Positions 33,213 through 42,002 of a DNA stretch of 64,000 nucleotides are shown piece after piece. This DNA comes from an uncultured Rubrobacteraceae bacterium (GTDB taxonomy: Bacteria; Actinomycetota; Rubrobacteria; Rubrobacterales; Rubrobacteraceae): NCBI GenBank assembly GCA_902806085.1, contig CADCVH010000001.1:1-64000 (forward strand), written 5' to 3'. Both the position numbers and the translations under genes were made by a program. The notes under the pieces are model-generated. The model was not told where the DNA came from and did not search any database. It worked only from the letters and a program-made list of their open reading frames with translations. Within the stretch, counting starts at the first letter, position 1; every line of letters starts with the position of its first letter.

Positions 33213-33303
33213 GACGAACGCCGGATAAACGGCGTAGGGGCGGGCTTCGGACCCGCCCGCCCGACGGTAGGGCGGGGCGAGGACCAACCTCCGCGGGCGT
33301 ATA

Positions 33304-34281
33304 ATGCCGGCCATGATCGTGGACAACGCCATCTACGTCGACGGTCTTCGGACGGCCGAGCCGGGGTCCCTCGAGGAGGCCTACGAGGCCTGCCGCAGCC
33401 AGAGGGGCGTCGCCTGGATCGGGCTGTACAAGCCGACGGAAGAGGAGTTCGAATCCGTCGCCGGGGAGTTCGAACTTCACCCTTTGGCCGTCGAGGACGC
33501 GACGGAGGCCCACCAGCGGCCCAAGCTGGAGCGCTACGGCGGGACGCTCTTCGTCGTGCTCAAGCCCGCCCGCTACCTCGACGACGCGGAGAGGGTCGAG
33601 TTCGGGGAGATCCACATCTTCGTGGGCGAGGGCTTCGTCATCACCGTGCGCCACGGCGAGGCGCCGGACGTGGGCGAGGTGCGGCGGGGCCTGGAGGCGA
33701 ACCCGGACCTGCTCAAGCATGGGCCGGAGGCCATCTTGCACGCCATCATGGACAGGGTCGTGGACGACTACGGGCCTGTGGTGGACGGGCTGGAGAACGA
33801 CATCCAGGAGATAGAGTCCGAGGTCTTCGGCGGCAACGCCAACGTCTCCCGGCGCATCTACGAGCTGTCGCGGGAGGTGATCCAATTCCAGAGGGCCGCC
33901 CAGCCCTTAAGGGAGGTCCTGAACGACCTGCTGCGGGGCGAGGCCATCGAGGTGGACGACGAGGTGCGCCGCTACCTGCGCGACGTCCAGGACCACGTCT
34001 TCCAGGTCACCGAGAGGCTCGCCAGCTTCCGCGAGCTCTTGCAGAACATCCTCAGCGTCAACCTGACGATGGTCAGCCTCTCGCAGAACGAGCAGGTAAA
34101 GAAGATCAGCGCCTGGGCCGCCATCCTCTTCGCGCCGACCCTCGTCGGCACCGTCTACGGCATGAACTTCGACCACATGCCCGAGCTGCACTGGCTCCTC
34201 GGTTACCCCTTCGCCCTGGCGCTGATGGCCCTGATCTCGGCGGTGCTTTACCTCTCGTTTAAACGCCGCGGCTGGATGTAG
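33304..34281 (+). CDS. corA: CorA-type Mg2+/divalent metal channel
   Basis: The 325-residue protein has an N-terminal alpha/beta cytoplasmic domain (WIGLYKPTEEEFESVAGEFE, LHPLAVEDATEAHQRPK, EIHIFVGEGFVITVRHGE) and a long helix. Two C-terminal membrane helices follow with the signature GTVYGMNFDHMPEL (GMN selectivity loop). The last residues KRRGWM are basic. It mediates Mg2+ (or Co2+/Ni2+) influx as a pentamer. The intergenic DNA upstream has a GGCGGG-CTTCGGA-CCCGCC hairpin near 33240-33262, possibly the terminator of the reductase. Confidence 0.92.
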   Translation: MPAMIVDNAIYVDGLRTAEPGSLEEAYEACRSQRGVAWIGLYKPTEEEFESVAGEFELHPLAVEDATEAHQRPKLERYGGTLFVVLKPARYLDDAERVEFGEIHIFVGEGFVITVRHGEAPDVGEVRRGLEANPDLLKHGPEAILHAIMDRVVDDYGPVVDGLENDIQEIESEVFGGNANVSRRIYELSREVIQFQRAAQPLREVLNDLLRGEAIEVDDEVRRYLRDVQDHVFQVTERLASFRELLQNILSVNLTMVSLSQNEQVKKISAWAAILFAPTLVGTVYGMNFDHMPELHWLLGYPFALALMALISAVLYLSFKRRGWM

Positions 34282-34455
34282 CAACGTAACACGCCGGCTG
34301 CGCCGAAAGCCCGGATCTTCGGGTTCCACCGGCGTGGTAGGGGCTGGCTCGAAACGCGCGCGGGCGGTCGTCCCGGCTTCGTAAGACACGGTGTGCGCCG
34401 GCGGGGGTGTCGGGTTTAATTGCGGGAACGTCCCACATCCGTGAGGGAGTAGCGT

Positions 34456-35463
34456 ATGGCAGAAGGCAGGCCCGCCATCCTGGCCGAAGGGCTGGAGAAG
34501 AGCTACGGCACGACCCGCGCCCTGGCCGGGCTCGACCTGGCGGTGGAGGAGGGCACTGTGTTAGGTCTTCTGGGGCCCAACGGCGCCGGCAAGACCACGG
34601 CGGTTCGCATCCTGACAACGTTGCTGGCGCCCGACGCCGGGCGGGCCGAGGTGACCGGCCTCGACGTGGTCAGGCAGGCGGACGAGCTGCGCTCGAAGAT
34701 CGGGCTCACGGGGCAGTACGCCGCGGTGGACGAGTACCTCACGGGTAGGGAGAACCTGGAGATGGTCGGGCGGCTCTACCACCTCTCGAAGAAGTACTCC
34801 CGCAAGCGGGCCGACGAGCTGCTGGAGCGCTTCGATCTAACGGGGGCCGGCTCGCGGCTGGTAAAGACCTACTCCGGCGGGATGCGCCGCCGCCTCGACC
34901 TCGCGGCATCCCTCGTGTACTCCCCGCCGATCCTCTTCCTCGACGAGCCGACGACGGGCCTCGATCCCAGGAGCCGCCTGGCGATGTGGGAGATCATAGG
35001 CGAGCTCGTCTCCGGCGGGACGACCCTCCTCCTGACGACCCAGTATCTCGACGAGGCCGACCGGCTCGCCGACCGCATAGCCGTCGTGGACACGGGGCGC
35101 GTCATCGCCGAAGGAACCGCCGACGAGCTCAAAGCGAAGGTCGGCGGCGAGCGCCTCGAGCTGGTCGTCTCCGAAGACAGCGACCTCCGGACCGCGGCCC
35201 GGGCCCTCGAACGCCACGCGAAGGGCGGAGCCGGCGGCGGTGTCCGAACCGACGTCGACCGCCGCCACGTCGGCGCCACCGTCGAGGGAGGGGCGCGCCT
35301 GCTCGTCTCCGTCGTGCGCGACCTAGACGCCGCGGGCGTCCAGGTGGACGACCTGGGCCTGCACCGGCCCACCCTGGACGACGTCTTCCTCGCCCTCACC
35401 GGCCGCGCCGCGGAGCCGTCGGAGGAAGGGCTGCCCGGCCATCAAGAGAAGGAGACCGCATGA
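34456..35463 (+). CDS. DrrA-like ABC exporter ATP-binding protein
   Basis: The 335-residue protein has Walker A GPNGAGKTT, VDEYLTGRENLEMVGRLYHL, signature YSGGMRRRLDLA, Walker B ILFLDEPTTGLDPRSR and H-loop region LLLTTQYLDEADRLADR (Gln at the switch position, as in the DrrA group). A C-terminal domain of about 100 residues follows. DrrA proteins drive export of antibiotics or lipids. The stop overlaps the permease start (ATGA). Confidence 0.93.
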   Translation: MAEGRPAILAEGLEKSYGTTRALAGLDLAVEEGTVLGLLGPNGAGKTTAVRILTTLLAPDAGRAEVTGLDVVRQADELRSKIGLTGQYAAVDEYLTGRENLEMVGRLYHLSKKYSRKRADELLERFDLTGAGSRLVKTYSGGMRRRLDLAASLVYSPPILFLDEPTTGLDPRSRLAMWEIIGELVSGGTTLLLTTQYLDEADRLADRIAVVDTGRVIAEGTADELKAKVGGERLELVVSEDSDLRTAARALERHAKGGAGGGVRTDVDRRHVGATVEGGARLLVSVVRDLDAAGVQVDDLGLHRPTLDDVFLALTGRAAEPSEEGLPGHQEKETA

Positions 35464-36278
35464 GTGCCGCGAACGTCCGTCCCGAGGAGGCGCGTCCGTT
35501 GCAGCGGAGCAGGCTGTACTGGGCGTTCGCGGATGGGTGGGTGCTCGCGAAGCGGAACCTCGTCCAGATCCCGCGCATCCCCGAGCTGCTCGTCTTCGCG
35601 ACCATCCAGCCGGTCATGTTCGTGCTGCTCTTCCGCTACGTCTTCGGAGGGGCCATAGACGTCGGCGGGGAGAGCTACGTCAACTACCTGATGGCCGGCA
35701 TCTTCGTCCAGACCGTCGCCTTCGGCGCCGTGACCACCGGCATCGGCCTCGCCGAGGACCTCAAGCGCGGCCTCGTCGACCGCTTCCGTAGCCTCCCGAT
35801 GTCCCGCTCCGCCGTGCTCACCGGCCGCACCATCGCCGACCTGGTGCGCAACGTCTTCGTCGTCCTCGTCATGCTCCTCGTCGGCCTGCTCGTCGGTTTT
35901 CGTCCCGAGGCCGGCGTCGCGGGATGGGCCGGGGCCGTCGGGCTCTTGCTCCTCCTCAGCTTCTCGTTCTCCTGGATCGGGGCGACCGTGGCCCTCCTCA
36001 TAGGCAGCGTCGAGGCCGTCCAGTCCGCGGGCTTCATCTGGCTCTTCCCCCTGACCTTCGCCAGCAGCGCCTTCGTCCAGACAGACAACATGCCGGACAT
36101 CCTACGCGCCTTCGCCAACAACCAGCCCATCACCCTGATCGTGGACACCGTCCGCGGCCTCCTCCTCGATCGGCCCGTAGGCCCAGAAGGCTGGCAGGCC
36201 CTCGCCTGGTGCCTCGGCATCCTCCTCGTCTTCGTCCCGCTCTCCGTCTCCCTCTACAGGCGCGTCTCGGCACGCTGA
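35460..36278 (+). CDS. DrrB-like ABC-2 permease
   Basis: The 272-residue protein has six helices, including LLVFATIQPVMFVLLFRYVF, YLMAGIFVQTVAFGAVTTG, LVRNVFVVLVMLLVGLLVGF and VQSAGFIWLFPLTFASSAFV. The ABC-2 motif GLAEDLKRGLVDRFRSLPMS is kept. With the overlapping ATPase it forms a two-gene drug-type exporter; substrate unknown. Confidence 0.92.
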   Translation: MSAANVRPEEARPLQRSRLYWAFADGWVLAKRNLVQIPRIPELLVFATIQPVMFVLLFRYVFGGAIDVGGESYVNYLMAGIFVQTVAFGAVTTGIGLAEDLKRGLVDRFRSLPMSRSAVLTGRTIADLVRNVFVVLVMLLVGLLVGFRPEAGVAGWAGAVGLLLLLSFSFSWIGATVALLIGSVEAVQSAGFIWLFPLTFASSAFVQTDNMPDILRAFANNQPITLIVDTVRGLLLDRPVGPEGWQALAWCLGILLVFVPLSVSLYRRVSAR

Positions 36279-36396
36279 GGCGCCCGGTCTCCTCCCCGCT
36301 AACCGCCCCGCGGAGCCGGGCAAATACGCCGTTTGCGTGATGCGTCCCGGGCCTCCTAGGGCGTACCCTGAGTTCTTAAGGGGATGGAGGGTCGGG

Positions 36397-36438
36397 ATGA
36401 TCTGCATGCTGATTACAAACGACGGGGTCGCCGCGTGA
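36397..36438 (+). CDS. 13-codon ORF overlapping the next start
   Basis: ATG 36397 encodes MICMLITNDGVAA. GGAGGG (36386-36391) lies five bases upstream. Its TGA (36436-36438) overlaps GTG 36435 of the SnoaL-like gene as GTGA, the usual form of translational coupling. It may be a coupling leader or chance. Confidence 0.35.
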   Translation: MICMLITNDGVAA

Positions 36439-36839
36439 TCTCCGGCAGTCCGCGGCGCAGCGGACTGCCCGCCGCGGGCGAGCTCGCGGAGGATGTCACG
36501 ACGGTGCGCGCGGCGTACCGGGCGCTAGAGGCCAGAGACGAACAGGCGCTGAGCCGCTACGTGGACCCACGGGTCGTGTGGGTCCACCCGTTGGTCACGC
36601 GCCTCCCCTTCGACGGAACGCTGCGCGGCCTCCCCCACATCCTGCGCGCGGCCTTTCGCCGAAACGAGGAAGGCACTACCGCATGCCTCTGCGCAGACAC
36701 CTTCTTGGAGATGGGCGACGGCGTACTCGTCGCAGGACGGTTCCTCGGAGTTGGCGGGAAGACCGATGAGCCTTTCTTGCACGAGTGTCACGTGAGGGAC
36801 GGCAGAATATTCTGCGTACGCGGGTACCCTGCGGCTTAG
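36435..36839 (+). CDS. SnoaL/NTF2-fold protein
   Basis: From GTG 36435 the protein has 134 residues (from ATG 36384 it would be 151). LAEDVTTVRAAYRALEARDE, RYVDPRVVWVHPLVTRLPFD, GTLRGLPHILRAAFRRNEEG and ECHVRDGRIFCVRGYP follow the cone-shaped alpha+beta NTF2-like fold used by SnoaL-type cyclases and ketosteroid-isomerase-like proteins. Catalytic residues cannot be assigned. It stands alone. Confidence 0.7.
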   Translation: MISGSPRRSGLPAAGELAEDVTTVRAAYRALEARDEQALSRYVDPRVVWVHPLVTRLPFDGTLRGLPHILRAAFRRNEEGTTACLCADTFLEMGDGVLVAGRFLGVGGKTDEPFLHECHVRDGRIFCVRGYPAA

Positions 36840-36947
36840 CGCTGACCCCCAGATGTCACGCTACCCTGTCGAGGTCGTCTAGGACGCGAGGAAGTCCCCC
36901 AGCCCGATAACCGGATGATCTCTAGTGCTCTGTTGAAGTCGCTGTAT

Positions 36948-37070
36948 CTAGACGTCGAGCACGACGTCCGAGAGCAGGCTGCCGATGCAGATCAAGCGGA
37001 GCCCCTTCTCCGGCTCCTCGTCGCCGAGGGCGAAGGCCGTGCCCCGGTCGATTCCCCGCCTTCGAGGCGC
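36948..37070 (-). pseudogene. C-terminal remnant of a duplicated 2Fe-2S ferredoxin
   Basis: The minus strand reads TAFALGDEEPEKGLRLICIG, then SLLSDVVLDV and stop. This closely matches the end of the intact ferredoxin at 38024 (MAFAIGDEELGKGLRLICIG, SPLSDVVLDA). Upstream, LEG is in another frame before GID, so a frameshift lies near 37058, and the N-terminal cysteine loop is missing. It is a decayed partial copy about 1 kb from its parent. Confidence 0.75.
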
Positions 37071-37093
37071 TACCGGGTATGGGTGGTGCGGTC

Positions 37094-37954
37094 TCACAGG
37101 CGCAGACGCGGCGGCCGGGGCGCGATGAGGTGCACGAGCGCGAACAGTTCGAGGCCGAAGGGCGGGTAGCCGAGGAAACCCAGGAGCGGCATCTCGAAGA
37201 CGTGCAGGAACTCGACACCAGGGGTGTTGTAGGTCCACTTCGGGTAGGACCAGAAGTTCCACATCTCCCAGAAAAAGCCGCACGCCAAGGCGCCGAGGGC
37301 CAGCGCAGCGACCGGCCGCCAGTCCCCGCGTGCGAGGTACGACAGCAACGATGGCCGCCCGCGCCACGCGTTGATCGGCTCCGCGAGGAAGAAGGCCGAG
37401 CCCCACAGGAGCGGATAGAAGTACCCGGGCAGCGCCATCGAGAGCGCGACCATGGCGGCCCCGGTGCCGAGCATCGCGAGCAAGAGGCCCCGCGTGGGCT
37501 CCAGGCGCGGCCCACCGGAGAGGCGGCGCATCCAGCCCGCGGAGCGCACGAACTCGGCCGTCTCGAAGACGGCCGGCATCACCGTGGAGAACGAGAGGGT
37601 AGTCAGCAGGAAGTACGTGAGCGCGTCGAACCGGTCGCCGCCGAGGTACTCCCAGTTGTGGGTGCGCTCGTTGAACGCCTCGAACAGCCACCACGCCGGC
37701 GCCGAGCACGCGAACAGGAGCGCGAAGTCCCGCGGCGAGCGCGTGAGGATCGAGGTGCCGCTGCGGCGCAGCACGAGGGCGTCCACCAGGAGCGCGTAGC
37801 CGAGCCACAGCGGGAAGAACAGCAGGTGGGTGCGCAGGCCCGGCAACCCCCAGTTCAAGGGCCAAGCCAGGGCGATGAGGAGCACACCGAACCAGCCGTG
37901 CGGGGCCAATGCCGGACCCAGACGCCGAAGACGTTGCGCCGATAAGCGACTCAC
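37094..37954 (-). CDS. Integral membrane protein of unknown function
   Basis: The 286-residue protein has about eight hydrophobic helices rich in Trp and aromatic residues, including GWFGVLLIALAWPLNWGLPG, LLFFPLWLGYALLVDALVL, ALLFACSAPAWWLFEAFNER and LALGALACGFFWEMWNFWSY. Conserved-looking polar residues inside helices (FEAFNERTHNW, FWEMWNFWSYPKW) suggest an enzyme or transporter. It lies between the ferredoxin remnant and the intact ferredoxin. No known family recalled with certainty. Confidence 0.75.
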   Translation of the reverse strand: MSRLSAQRLRRLGPALAPHGWFGVLLIALAWPLNWGLPGLRTHLLFFPLWLGYALLVDALVLRRSGTSILTRSPRDFALLFACSAPAWWLFEAFNERTHNWEYLGGDRFDALTYFLLTTLSFSTVMPAVFETAEFVRSAGWMRRLSGGPRLEPTRGLLLAMLGTGAAMVALSMALPGYFYPLLWGSAFFLAEPINAWRGRPSLLSYLARGDWRPVAALALGALACGFFWEMWNFWSYPKWTYNTPGVEFLHVFEMPLLGFLGYPPFGLELFALVHLIAPRPPRLRL

Positions 37955-38023
37955 GTTGCTATCTTAGGGCGAATCTTCGTCGCTGAGGCCTCGTCGGGAT
38001 CCCTCTTCGAGCGGTCGCCGGGA

Positions 38024-38293
38024 TCAGGCGTCGAGGACCACATCGGAGAGCGGGCTGCCGATGCAGATGAGGCGCAGGCCTTTGCCGAGCTCTTCGTCCC
38101 CGATGGCGAAGGCCATGTCCTGGTCGATCTCGCCCTCCAGGCACTTCTGGATGCACGTCGTGCACGTGCCGCTGCGGCAATCGTAGGGGAGGTTGAGCCC
38201 GGCGTCCTCGGCCGCTTCGAGGATGTACTCGTCCTCCGCAACCTCCAGGGTCAGGCCGCTCTTCTCGAAGGTAACCTTGTGCTTCTTCGCCAC
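38024..38293 (-). CDS. Plant-type [2Fe-2S] ferredoxin
   Basis: The 89-residue protein starts at GTG 38293, with AGGAG upstream; a longer frame would start in the intergenic repeats. VTFEKSGLTLEVAEDEYILE and DAGLNLPYDCRSGTCTTCIQ give C-x4-C-x2-C, and the fourth ligand lies in RLICIGSP. It carries single electrons, probably to an oxygenase or reductase elsewhere. Its C-terminus is duplicated as a remnant at 36948-37070. Confidence 0.9.
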   Translation of the reverse strand: MAKKHKVTFEKSGLTLEVAEDEYILEAAEDAGLNLPYDCRSGTCTTCIQKCLEGEIDQDMAFAIGDEELGKGLRLICIGSPLSDVVLDA

Positions 38294-38355
38294 TTCATCT
38301 CCTGACAAGAATAGCCCCGACCCCGAACGTCGCGGAGCCGGAGCTATCGAATTAT

Positions 38356-38472
38356 GGGTTCTAGGTTCGAGGTCGCCCGCTGCCCGGGCTTCGAGGTTCG
38401 AGGGGTGAGTGATCGGGGCCACGCCTCGAATGGCACCCCTAAAGCCTAGAACCTAAAACCTAGAGCCTGATG
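38356..38472. repeat. Degenerate heptamer repeats (CCTNRAR) in inverted orientation
   Basis: From 38438 the units CCTAAAG, CCTAGAA, CCTAAAA, CCTAGAG and CCTGATG run head to tail. On the other strand, 38356-38372 and 38386-38405 read as CCTCGAA, CCTAGAA, CCC and CCTCGAA, CCTCGAA. The two sets face each other and could form an imperfect cruciform between the ferredoxin and USP genes. A related ACCTAAAACGTAGAGC lies at 31911-31926 after mug. Confidence 0.6.
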
Positions 38473-38481
38473 CCTTCTAAC

Positions 38482-40842
38482 CTACCTCTGCTCGAACTCC
38501 TCGCCGGGCGCGCCGCACACGGGGCACTCCTCGGGGGGCTGTACGCCCTGCATCTCCTCGCCGCAGGTGCCGCAGGCCATCGTTACGGTCATGGGCGGGT
38601 GCGGGGCCCCGCCGTTCTCGGCCTCGATGGACTCGCCTGTGTCTTTGGCGAGGTCTGCTATGGAGACCTTGCCGGTGATGACGTCCTCCATCGTGGTGCG
38701 GGCGCCGCTCAAGGCGTCCTCGGCGAGGGGCAGGTCTATGCGGGTGACGCCGCGCTCGCGGGCGAGCTTCTCGGTCATGTTGCGCGAGATGTTGCGCATA
38801 AAGCCCTTGGGCGCCCGGTCGAGGCGGTCTATGGCCTCCTGCGTCCAGGTGAACTCCTTGGAGCCGCCCTCGGGGACCTTCAGCTCTTCGCCGGCCTTCC
38901 GGAAGGCCGTGTGGTCGATGGGGCAGGCAGCACCCGTGGTCTCCTGGACCTGCTGCTTGGCGTGGCTCACCGGGCAGCCGCCAGCCTTCGGCCCCTCTGC
39001 CTCGACCTCGGGGGCCTCGCGGCCGGTCTCCTCGCGGTACTGCTGCTCGACGTACTCGCGGGTGATGGTGGAGTAGCCCTTCTTGAGGGCGCTCTTCTCC
39101 ACGCGGGCCCTGACGCGGCGCTTCTCCTGCCACTCCTCCAGGGAATCGAGGAGGACGGTTGCGTCCTCGGTCCAGTGAAGCTCGCGGCCGTCGTAGACCT
39201 CCGAGAGGTTCATGGTCTCGTCGCCACTCGTGGTAGCGATCCCGGCGTCAACGGCGTGGAAGTGGGTCGGGCCGGAGCCGCAGACCGGGCACTTCGCGGG
39301 CTTGCCCTTGGCGACGTAGCGGCAGACGTCGCACTCGAAGCGGTCCTGGCCCTGGGCGACGCGGTGAATCTCGTCCCGGACGTCGGCGGAGACGCCCTCG
39401 ATGTCGCCCTGGTCCTCGCTGCGGCCGAACCCGCCGCGGCCGGCCTCCAGGATCTCGTCCTTGGTGACCTCGCCGTTGCCGTTTTTGTGACCGTTGCCGT
39501 TCGCCTTGCCGTTAACGGCTCCGTTGCCATTACCGTTCGCCTTGTCTGCCGTGCGCTCGTCGAAGTCCTTGAAGAGGGAGTCGATGGGCTTCTCCTCGCC
39601 CATGGCTTCGGCCTCGCGCATCTGGTCGCCGATGGCGCGCATGGACTCCATGGCGCCGGGGGGGAGGATGCTCTTGATGACCTCGTCGATGACGCCCGTG
39701 GTTATTACCGTGTAGCCCTTCTCGATGGCGTAGCGGATGATCGCGCCGGTCGCCATGCCGACGACGAAGCCGGGGATGCGGTCGAGGCGCAGCAGGGCCT
39801 CGTCGGTCCAGGTCATGTGCTCTTCGGCGGTGTACAGGTCGGGCGCCTGGTACTCGTAGTTGCCGATCAGGACGTTCGTCGGCAGGTAGCGCATCATGTT
39901 CTCGGTGTTGCCGCCGATGTCCATCTCGTCGTCGGAGTGGTAGCCGATGCGGCCCATCACCACGAGCGTCGGGTTGACCTCGTTTACGTACTTCATCGTC
40001 TGCTCGAAGGGCTTGCCGGCGAGCAGCGTCGTCTTGAGCTCCACGCCCTCGTCCTCGGCGATCTTCTTGGCGACCTCCAGGTGTGCCGTGTAGATCTTGG
40101 CGAGCCCGGAGTCGATGATCTCCTCGTGCAGCTTCTCCTGCTCCTTGAACCGGAACACCTTCTGCGCCTTGCTCGAAAGAACGCCCGCGATGGAGTGGAA
40201 CATCGCGTAGTGGAAGTACGGGTCGAAGACCGAGATGGCCTCGACGGTCCCGCCGAACTCGCGGGCGAGGCTTATCGCGCGCTTGAGGCCGCCGAGCGAC
40301 TTGGCCGAGCCGTCCACGGCGACGACGATGTGCTCGAACGGCGAACGGTCGAGGTCCTTGACGATGAGGGTGTCGGCCTTGGTCAGGCGGCGGACGACGC
40401 GCTCGGTGACGGTGCCGAGCACGGTGTCCTTGACGGCGGCCATCCCCATGGCGCCGATGACGACGAGGTCGAAGTCGTTGTCGTTCACGTCCTCGACGAT
40501 GACCTTGAAGTTCTTGCCCTCCAGCGAACGGCGGACGAGCTCGACGTCGTGCTTCTCGCACAGCGGTTCGAGGACGTCGATGTAGGAGTCGGTGATTATC
40601 TCCAGGCCCTTGGTGATGAGCTGGTCGTGGATCTTGCGCTGGCGCTTCATCTCGTCCTCGTCGCGGAACTCCTCCGGGAGCCCGGACTCCATCTGACGGA
40701 AGCGGACGTCGTGCATCTTGGCGGCGTAGGCGTGGCAACCCGCGACCCTGCCCCCGAACTGCCGCGCAACGTCGACGCCGATGACGCACGCCTGGTTGGA
40801 GTAGTCCGAGTTGTCGACCGGGACGTAGATCTCTTTGTACAT
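38482..40842 (-). CDS. Large stress protein: two UspA domains, three PCP_red-like domains, two zinc ribbons
   Basis: The protein has 786 residues. USP domain 1 is about 1-165 (IYVPVDNSDYSNQA; nucleotide motif IGAMGMAAVKDTVLGTVTE). USP domain 2 is 170-328 (IVVAVDGSAKSLGGLKRAI). PCP_red-like segments lie at 343-390 (MTWTDEALLRLDRIPGFVVG), 555-600 (LHWTEDATVLLDSLEEWQEK) and 664-710 (FTWTQEAIDRLDRAPKGFMR). An Asn/Gly linker is at 435-458. Rubredoxin-like zinc ribbons have CDVC...CPVC (504-521) and CGTC...CPVC (757-776). USP domains bind ATP or AMP under stress. The combination suggests a redox or metal-linked stress scaffold; the role of the PCP_red parts is unknown. Confidence 0.88.
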   Translation of the reverse strand: MYKEIYVPVDNSDYSNQACVIGVDVARQFGGRVAGCHAYAAKMHDVRFRQMESGLPEEFRDEDEMKRQRKIHDQLITKGLEIITDSYIDVLEPLCEKHDVELVRRSLEGKNFKVIVEDVNDNDFDLVVIGAMGMAAVKDTVLGTVTERVVRRLTKADTLIVKDLDRSPFEHIVVAVDGSAKSLGGLKRAISLAREFGGTVEAISVFDPYFHYAMFHSIAGVLSSKAQKVFRFKEQEKLHEEIIDSGLAKIYTAHLEVAKKIAEDEGVELKTTLLAGKPFEQTMKYVNEVNPTLVVMGRIGYHSDDEMDIGGNTENMMRYLPTNVLIGNYEYQAPDLYTAEEHMTWTDEALLRLDRIPGFVVGMATGAIIRYAIEKGYTVITTGVIDEVIKSILPPGAMESMRAIGDQMREAEAMGEEKPIDSLFKDFDERTADKANGNGNGAVNGKANGNGHKNGNGEVTKDEILEAGRGGFGRSEDQGDIEGVSADVRDEIHRVAQGQDRFECDVCRYVAKGKPAKCPVCGSGPTHFHAVDAGIATTSGDETMNLSEVYDGRELHWTEDATVLLDSLEEWQEKRRVRARVEKSALKKGYSTITREYVEQQYREETGREAPEVEAEGPKAGGCPVSHAKQQVQETTGAACPIDHTAFRKAGEELKVPEGGSKEFTWTQEAIDRLDRAPKGFMRNISRNMTEKLARERGVTRIDLPLAEDALSGARTTMEDVITGKVSIADLAKDTGESIEAENGGAPHPPMTVTMACGTCGEEMQGVQPPEECPVCGAPGEEFEQR

Positions 40843-41053
40843 GTACCGCTCCCCTAACCGTAAGGACGCCGGATCTGGTGTTCTCCAAGTTGCAGCACAA
40901 AAGCGCCACTCTCGCGTACGCGTAATGTACCTTTAACCCCCCTACACCGCAAATAAAAGCGTTCACACGGATAAATACCGCGTCCCGCTGGAAAATCCGC
41001 CCCATCTGCCCGAGTATGACCGGGGAGACCGACCGAAAAGGAGGCCGTCCGGG

Positions 41054-41995
41054 ATGGACGCCGACGCGACGGAACGGGGCAGGAGAATAACCGAGGACCG
41101 GGGGGCTTACGCGGCGGGAGCCGCCTTCGTCGACGACGAGTTCGTGCCGGTGGGTGAAGCGCGCATCCCCATCCTCGACTGGGGCTTCTTGCGCTCGGAC
41201 GCGACCTACGACGTGGCCCACGTCTGGCGGGGGAGCTTCTTCCGGTTGGAGGACCACCTCGACCGCTTCGAGCGGGGAGTGGCGAAGCTGCGCATGAGCC
41301 TGCCTCACGGGCGGGGCCGCATACGCGAAATTCTCGTCGAGTGCGTGCGCCTGAGCGGACTGCGCGACGCCTACGTGGAGATCATCTGCACCCGCGGGAT
41401 ACCGAAGCCCGGCTCGCGCGATCCGCGCGATTGCGAGAACCGCTTCTACGCCTTCGTCGTGCCTTTTATCTGGATCTTCACCCCCGAAAAGCAGGAGCGG
41501 GGCCTCCACCTCACCGTCAGCCCCGTCGAGCGCATAGCGCCGGAGGCGGTCGACCCGACGGTCAAGAACTACCACTGGCTCGACCTCCAGGCCGCCCTCC
41601 TGGACGCCTACGACCGCGGGGGAGAGACGGCGGTCCTCGTGGACCGGCACGGCAACGTGGTAGAAGGCCCCGGCTTCAACGTCTTCGCCGTGAAGGACGG
41701 CCGCGTCTCGACGCCGGACCGGGGCGTCCTCGAAGGCGTCACCCGCAGGACCGTTATAGAGCTTGCGGGGGAGCTGGGGGTCCCCCTAGAGGCGAGGCCC
41801 GTCTCCGCCCGCGAGCTCCGGCTCGCCGACGAGGCGTTCGCCTCCAGCACGGCCGGCGGGATCATGCCCTTTACGACCGTCGACGGCTCCCCGCTTGGCG
41901 ACGGCAGGCCCGGCCCCGTCACCGGGCGCTTGCGCGAGGCGTACTGGAACCTCCACCGCGACCCCCGCTTCTCCCTGGCCGTCGAGTACGACTGA
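41054..41995 (+). CDS. Class IV PLP aminotransferase
   Basis: The 313-residue protein starts at ATG 41054 (AAAAGGAGG upstream). Fold-type IV motifs are PILDWGFLRSDATYDVAHVW, RLEDHLDRFERGVAKL, PTVKNYHWLDLQAALLDAYD (Lys forms the Schiff base), VVEGPGFNVFAVKDGRVSTP, VLEGVTRRTVIELA and AFASSTAGGIMPFTTVDG. It resembles the branched-chain and D-amino acid aminotransferase and aminodeoxychorismate lyase superfamily. The specific substrate is not certain. Confidence 0.9.
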   Translation: MDADATERGRRITEDRGAYAAGAAFVDDEFVPVGEARIPILDWGFLRSDATYDVAHVWRGSFFRLEDHLDRFERGVAKLRMSLPHGRGRIREILVECVRLSGLRDAYVEIICTRGIPKPGSRDPRDCENRFYAFVVPFIWIFTPEKQERGLHLTVSPVERIAPEAVDPTVKNYHWLDLQAALLDAYDRGGETAVLVDRHGNVVEGPGFNVFAVKDGRVSTPDRGVLEGVTRRTVIELAGELGVPLEARPVSARELRLADEAFASSTAGGIMPFTTVDGSPLGDGRPGPVTGRLREAYWNLHRDPRFSLAVEYD

Positions 41996-42002
41996 CCCGG
42001 GT

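Noticed and set aside
38470-40857. A 795-codon plus-strand frame opposite the USP protein
   Set aside because: It is the antisense of a clear multi-domain gene and has Leu/Val/Asp-rich low-complexity sequence without family motifs.
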